From an uncultured Lachnospiraceae bacterium (GTDB lineage Bacteria; Bacillota; Clostridia; Lachnospirales; Lachnospiraceae): a stretch of 8,739 nt of DNA. The DNA is taken from positions 1 through 8,739 of the forward strand of contig USKC01000117.1 in assembly GCA_900555195.1 (NCBI GenBank). Reading direction: 5' to 3'. The notes below the pieces were generated by a model that did not search any database, was not told the DNA's origin, and saw only the letters and a program-made list of their open reading frames with translations. Below, piece after piece: positions 7,180-8,739 of the stretch (position 1 is its first letter; each line of letters opens with the position of its first letter). Position numbers and translations under genes: made by a program.

Positions 7180-8508
7180 GTGCCTTTTGAGAAAGGATGT
7201 GAGGAATTGGAAAGGAGACGGAAGTACAGATTGTTTTTATGTGTGCTGCTTATCTGTGCTGTAACGGCGCTTTTTATATGTTGGCTGCTTTTCGTCTGGG
7301 AGCGGGTGCCGGGGATGATCCATATCCGTGCCGGCGTGCAGCAGGAGCTGGATCTGAACGTGCCGGTTTCCGGAAAGCTGTATAAAGAAGAGGAGGAAGA
7401 GGAGGCCATTCCGGTGACGGGAATGGGACGGACCGCCGCTGTGAACGAGCCGAAACAGAGCCTGTCCGTAGACCTGGCTAAGCCGCTGACCTTCTATGCG
7501 GAGGATATCAGCAGCTATACCATGGAACTGAAGCTGTTCGGGTTGATCCCATTTAAGACGGTGAGCGTCCAGGTGATCGATGAACGGACATTGATTCCGG
7601 CAGGAATTCCCATCGGCATCTATGTGAAAACGGAGGGCGTGCTGGTCATCGCCACTGGAGAGTTTGAGGGGAGCGACGGCCAGATAAAGGAACCGGCGGC
7701 CCATCTTCTGGAAGAAGGGGACTATATCCTGCGGGTGGACGGTAAGGCCGTGACGGGAAAAGCCGCTTTTATGGAAGAAATTGAAACCTGCGGCGGGGAA
7801 GAAATGGTTCTTTCGATCAACCGGGACGGACAGGAATTCGACATAAAGGTGCAGCCGGAAGCGAATCAGAACGGCGAGTATAAGCTGGGGATCTGGATTC
7901 GTGACAATGCACAGGGGGTGGGGACCCTCACCTATCTGGATGAAGAGAACGGTTTCGGCGCCCTGGGGCATGGAATCAACGATATGGATACGGCCACGCT
8001 GATGAAGCTGCAGAACGGAAGCCTCTACCAGACGCAGATCGTATCCATTACCAAAGGGGAGAACGGGACCCCAGGCGAACTGACGGGAGTGATCGAATAT
8101 AAGGACGAAAAAAAGCTGGGAACCATCCTTGCAAATACGGAAAAAGGAATTTTCGGCACGCTGGATGATTCTGTAGTGTCAGCCATTCCCGCCTCCGCCA
8201 TGGAGATTGGCCTGAAGCAGGAGGTGCGCACAGGGGAAGCGGAGATCCTGTGCAGCGTGGGCGGTGAGCCGGAACGTTACAGCGTGGAAATCACGGATGT
8301 GCACCTGGATCACGACAATGTGAACCGGGGGCTGGAACTGAAGGTTACGGATGAAAGGCTTCTGGCGCTCACCGGGGGCATTGTCCAGGGGATGAGCGGC
8401 GCGCCGATACTGCAGGACGGTAAAATCATCGGGGCCGTCACCCATGTCTTAGTGAATGATCCGACCAAGGGATATGGAATTTTTATTGAAAATATGCTGT
8501 CCGGCTGA
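7180..8508 (+). CDS. spoIVB: SpoIVB serine peptidase (S55), sporulation stage IV
   Basis: This protein of up to 442 residues is the forespore-made, secreted protease that in Bacillus cleaves SpoIVFA to release pro-sigma-K processing. It has a positively charged N terminus (ERRRKYR), one transmembrane segment or uncleaved signal (about 17-39), and a run of six glutamates at 70-75. A PDZ domain follows (about 140-225, with GIPIGIYVKTEGVLVIATG and EEGDYILRVDGKAV). The S55 peptidase domain ends in GGIVQGMSGAPILQDGKIIGAVTHV. The triad can be placed at H264 (ALGHGI), D391 and S406 (GMSGAP), with the same residue spacings as Bacillus H236, D363 and S378. The GTG at 7180 has AGAGG 7 nt upstream. A TTG at 7207 (protein starting at ERRRKYR) is a serious alternative, preceded by AAAGGA and GAGG. 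No terminator separates it from recN, and the stop codon is embedded in a terminator. Confidence 0.95.
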   Translation: MPFEKGCEELERRRKYRLFLCVLLICAVTALFICWLLFVWERVPGMIHIRAGVQQELDLNVPVSGKLYKEEEEEEAIPVTGMGRTAAVNEPKQSLSVDLAKPLTFYAEDISSYTMELKLFGLIPFKTVSVQVIDERTLIPAGIPIGIYVKTEGVLVIATGEFEGSDGQIKEPAAHLLEEGDYILRVDGKAVTGKAAFMEEIETCGGEEMVLSINRDGQEFDIKVQPEANQNGEYKLGIWIRDNAQGVGTLTYLDEENGFGALGHGINDMDTATLMKLQNGSLYQTQIVSITKGENGTPGELTGVIEYKDEKKLGTILANTEKGIFGTLDDSVVSAIPASAMEIGLKQEVRTGEAEILCSVGGEPERYSVEITDVHLDHDNVNRGLELKVTDERLLALTGGIVQGMSGAPILQDGKIIGAVTHVLVNDPTKGYGIFIENMLSG

Positions 8509-8523
8509 GCCGGACAGTTTTTT
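8497..8523 (+). terminator. Intrinsic terminator overlapping the end of spoIVB
   Basis: A perfect 9-bp GC-rich stem, CTGTCCGGC (8497-8505) paired with GCCGGACAG (8509-8517), is followed directly by six T residues at 8518-8523 and then ATTT. The three-base loop, TGA at 8506-8508, is the spoIVB stop codon, so the left arm encodes the last three amino acids (Leu-Ser-Gly). This should end the long transcript coming from xseA through spoIVB. Confidence 0.93.
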
Positions 8524-8739
8524 ATTTGATAGGAAACCTTCTTTTCCTGACAGCGGAGGAAGAATGTATCGCCCATTTTCCGCAAATTTCGCGCCGGTTC
8601 GCGGCAGGGGAGGGAGAAGAAGGGAAGAAAAAGAACGAAATACAGATTTTTTTGCGACGAAAGAAGGTTGCCAGATTTTGTCACTCTTATATAATTAATG
8701 CAGGAAGAGACAGAAAGAAAATGATTTCTGTTGGAATGG
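8524..8739 (+). other. Non-coding region, expected spo0A upstream region
   Basis: No convincing gene is present. The open frame across 8456-8698 only continues the spoIVB region in another frame and has no family features. The stretch from about 8604 to 8640 is almost pure purine. In Bacillus and Clostridia the next gene after spoIVB is normally spo0A, so this should be its promoter and leader. An ATG at 8721 is the first start codon after the promoter, but only six codons remain in the window and they are not recognisably Spo0A. A weak sigma-H-like pair (GCAGGGGAG at 8604-8612, GAAGAAA at 8624-8630) can be drawn but mismatches the consensus in both boxes. Confidence 0.6.
8668..8695 (+). promoter_or_regulatory. 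Sigma-A-type promoter for the gene beyond the right edge (likely spo0A)
   Basis: TTGCCA at 8668-8673 and a perfect TATAAT at 8690-8695 are separated by 16 bp. The surrounding sequence is AT-rich, unlike the rest of the window. Transcription would begin near 8702. This is the best vegetative promoter in the window and lies just after the spoIVB terminator, where a new transcription unit is expected. Assignment to spo0A is by conserved gene order, since that gene is not in the window. Confidence 0.7.

Noticed and set aside
8588..8604. Inverted repeat around CGCGCCGGTTCGCGG
   Set aside because: The complementary arms are only about four bases with no T-run or conserved context, too weak for a terminator or operator.
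8676..8684. TTTTGTCAC as a Spo0A box
   Set aside because: It matches TGTCGAA at only four of seven positions, so I do not call it; the best partial match is the GACGAA core discussed in the findings.
8456..8698. An 80-codon open frame on the + strand after spoIVB
   Set aside because: It begins inside spoIVB in another frame, crosses the terminator and the promoter region, and its sequence is low-complexity with no known motif.

Overview
The window reads as chromosomal core DNA from an endospore-forming Firmicute. It most resembles the Clostridia, probably a Lachnospiraceae-type organism of moderate GC content; that family placement is inference from gene order and protein character, not from a search. 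All recognisable genes lie on the + strand. They follow the order conserved between Bacillus and Clostridia: xseA - xseB - ispA - dxs - tlyA - nadK - argR - recN - spoIVB, and very probably spo0A just beyond the right edge. The nadK gene between tlyA and argR is the clostridial version of this locus.

Layout: 1-121 is the 3' end of xseA (exonuclease VII large subunit), followed by xseB (small subunit). ispA (farnesyl diphosphate synthase) and dxs (first enzyme of the MEP pathway) make isoprenoid precursors and the C15 chain. tlyA encodes an S4-domain rRNA 2'-O-methyltransferase, nadK an NAD kinase, argR the arginine repressor and recN the SMC-like double-strand-break repair protein. Genes from xseA to argR overlap or are separated by at most 47 bp, and recN follows argR by 43 bp. 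No terminator is visible anywhere from xseA to the end of recN, so this looks like one long transcription unit.

recN is followed by a short AT-richer gap with a sigma-G-like -10 element in front of spoIVB. spoIVB encodes the forespore-secreted PDZ/serine protease that triggers sigma-K activation in Bacillus. The unit ends in a strong intrinsic terminator whose stem begins inside spoIVB and whose 3-nt loop is the spoIVB stop codon. The remaining 216 bp hold no convincing gene. They look like the promoter and leader region of the next gene, expected to be spo0A, with a good sigma-A-type promoter near 8668-8695.

I find no mobile element, CRISPR array, RNA gene, phage gene or undescribed multi-gene system here. 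The points worth a second look are regulatory: the stop-codon-in-loop terminator, the sporulation-type promoter motif and what it implies for the spoIVB start codon, and the promoter region at the right edge.
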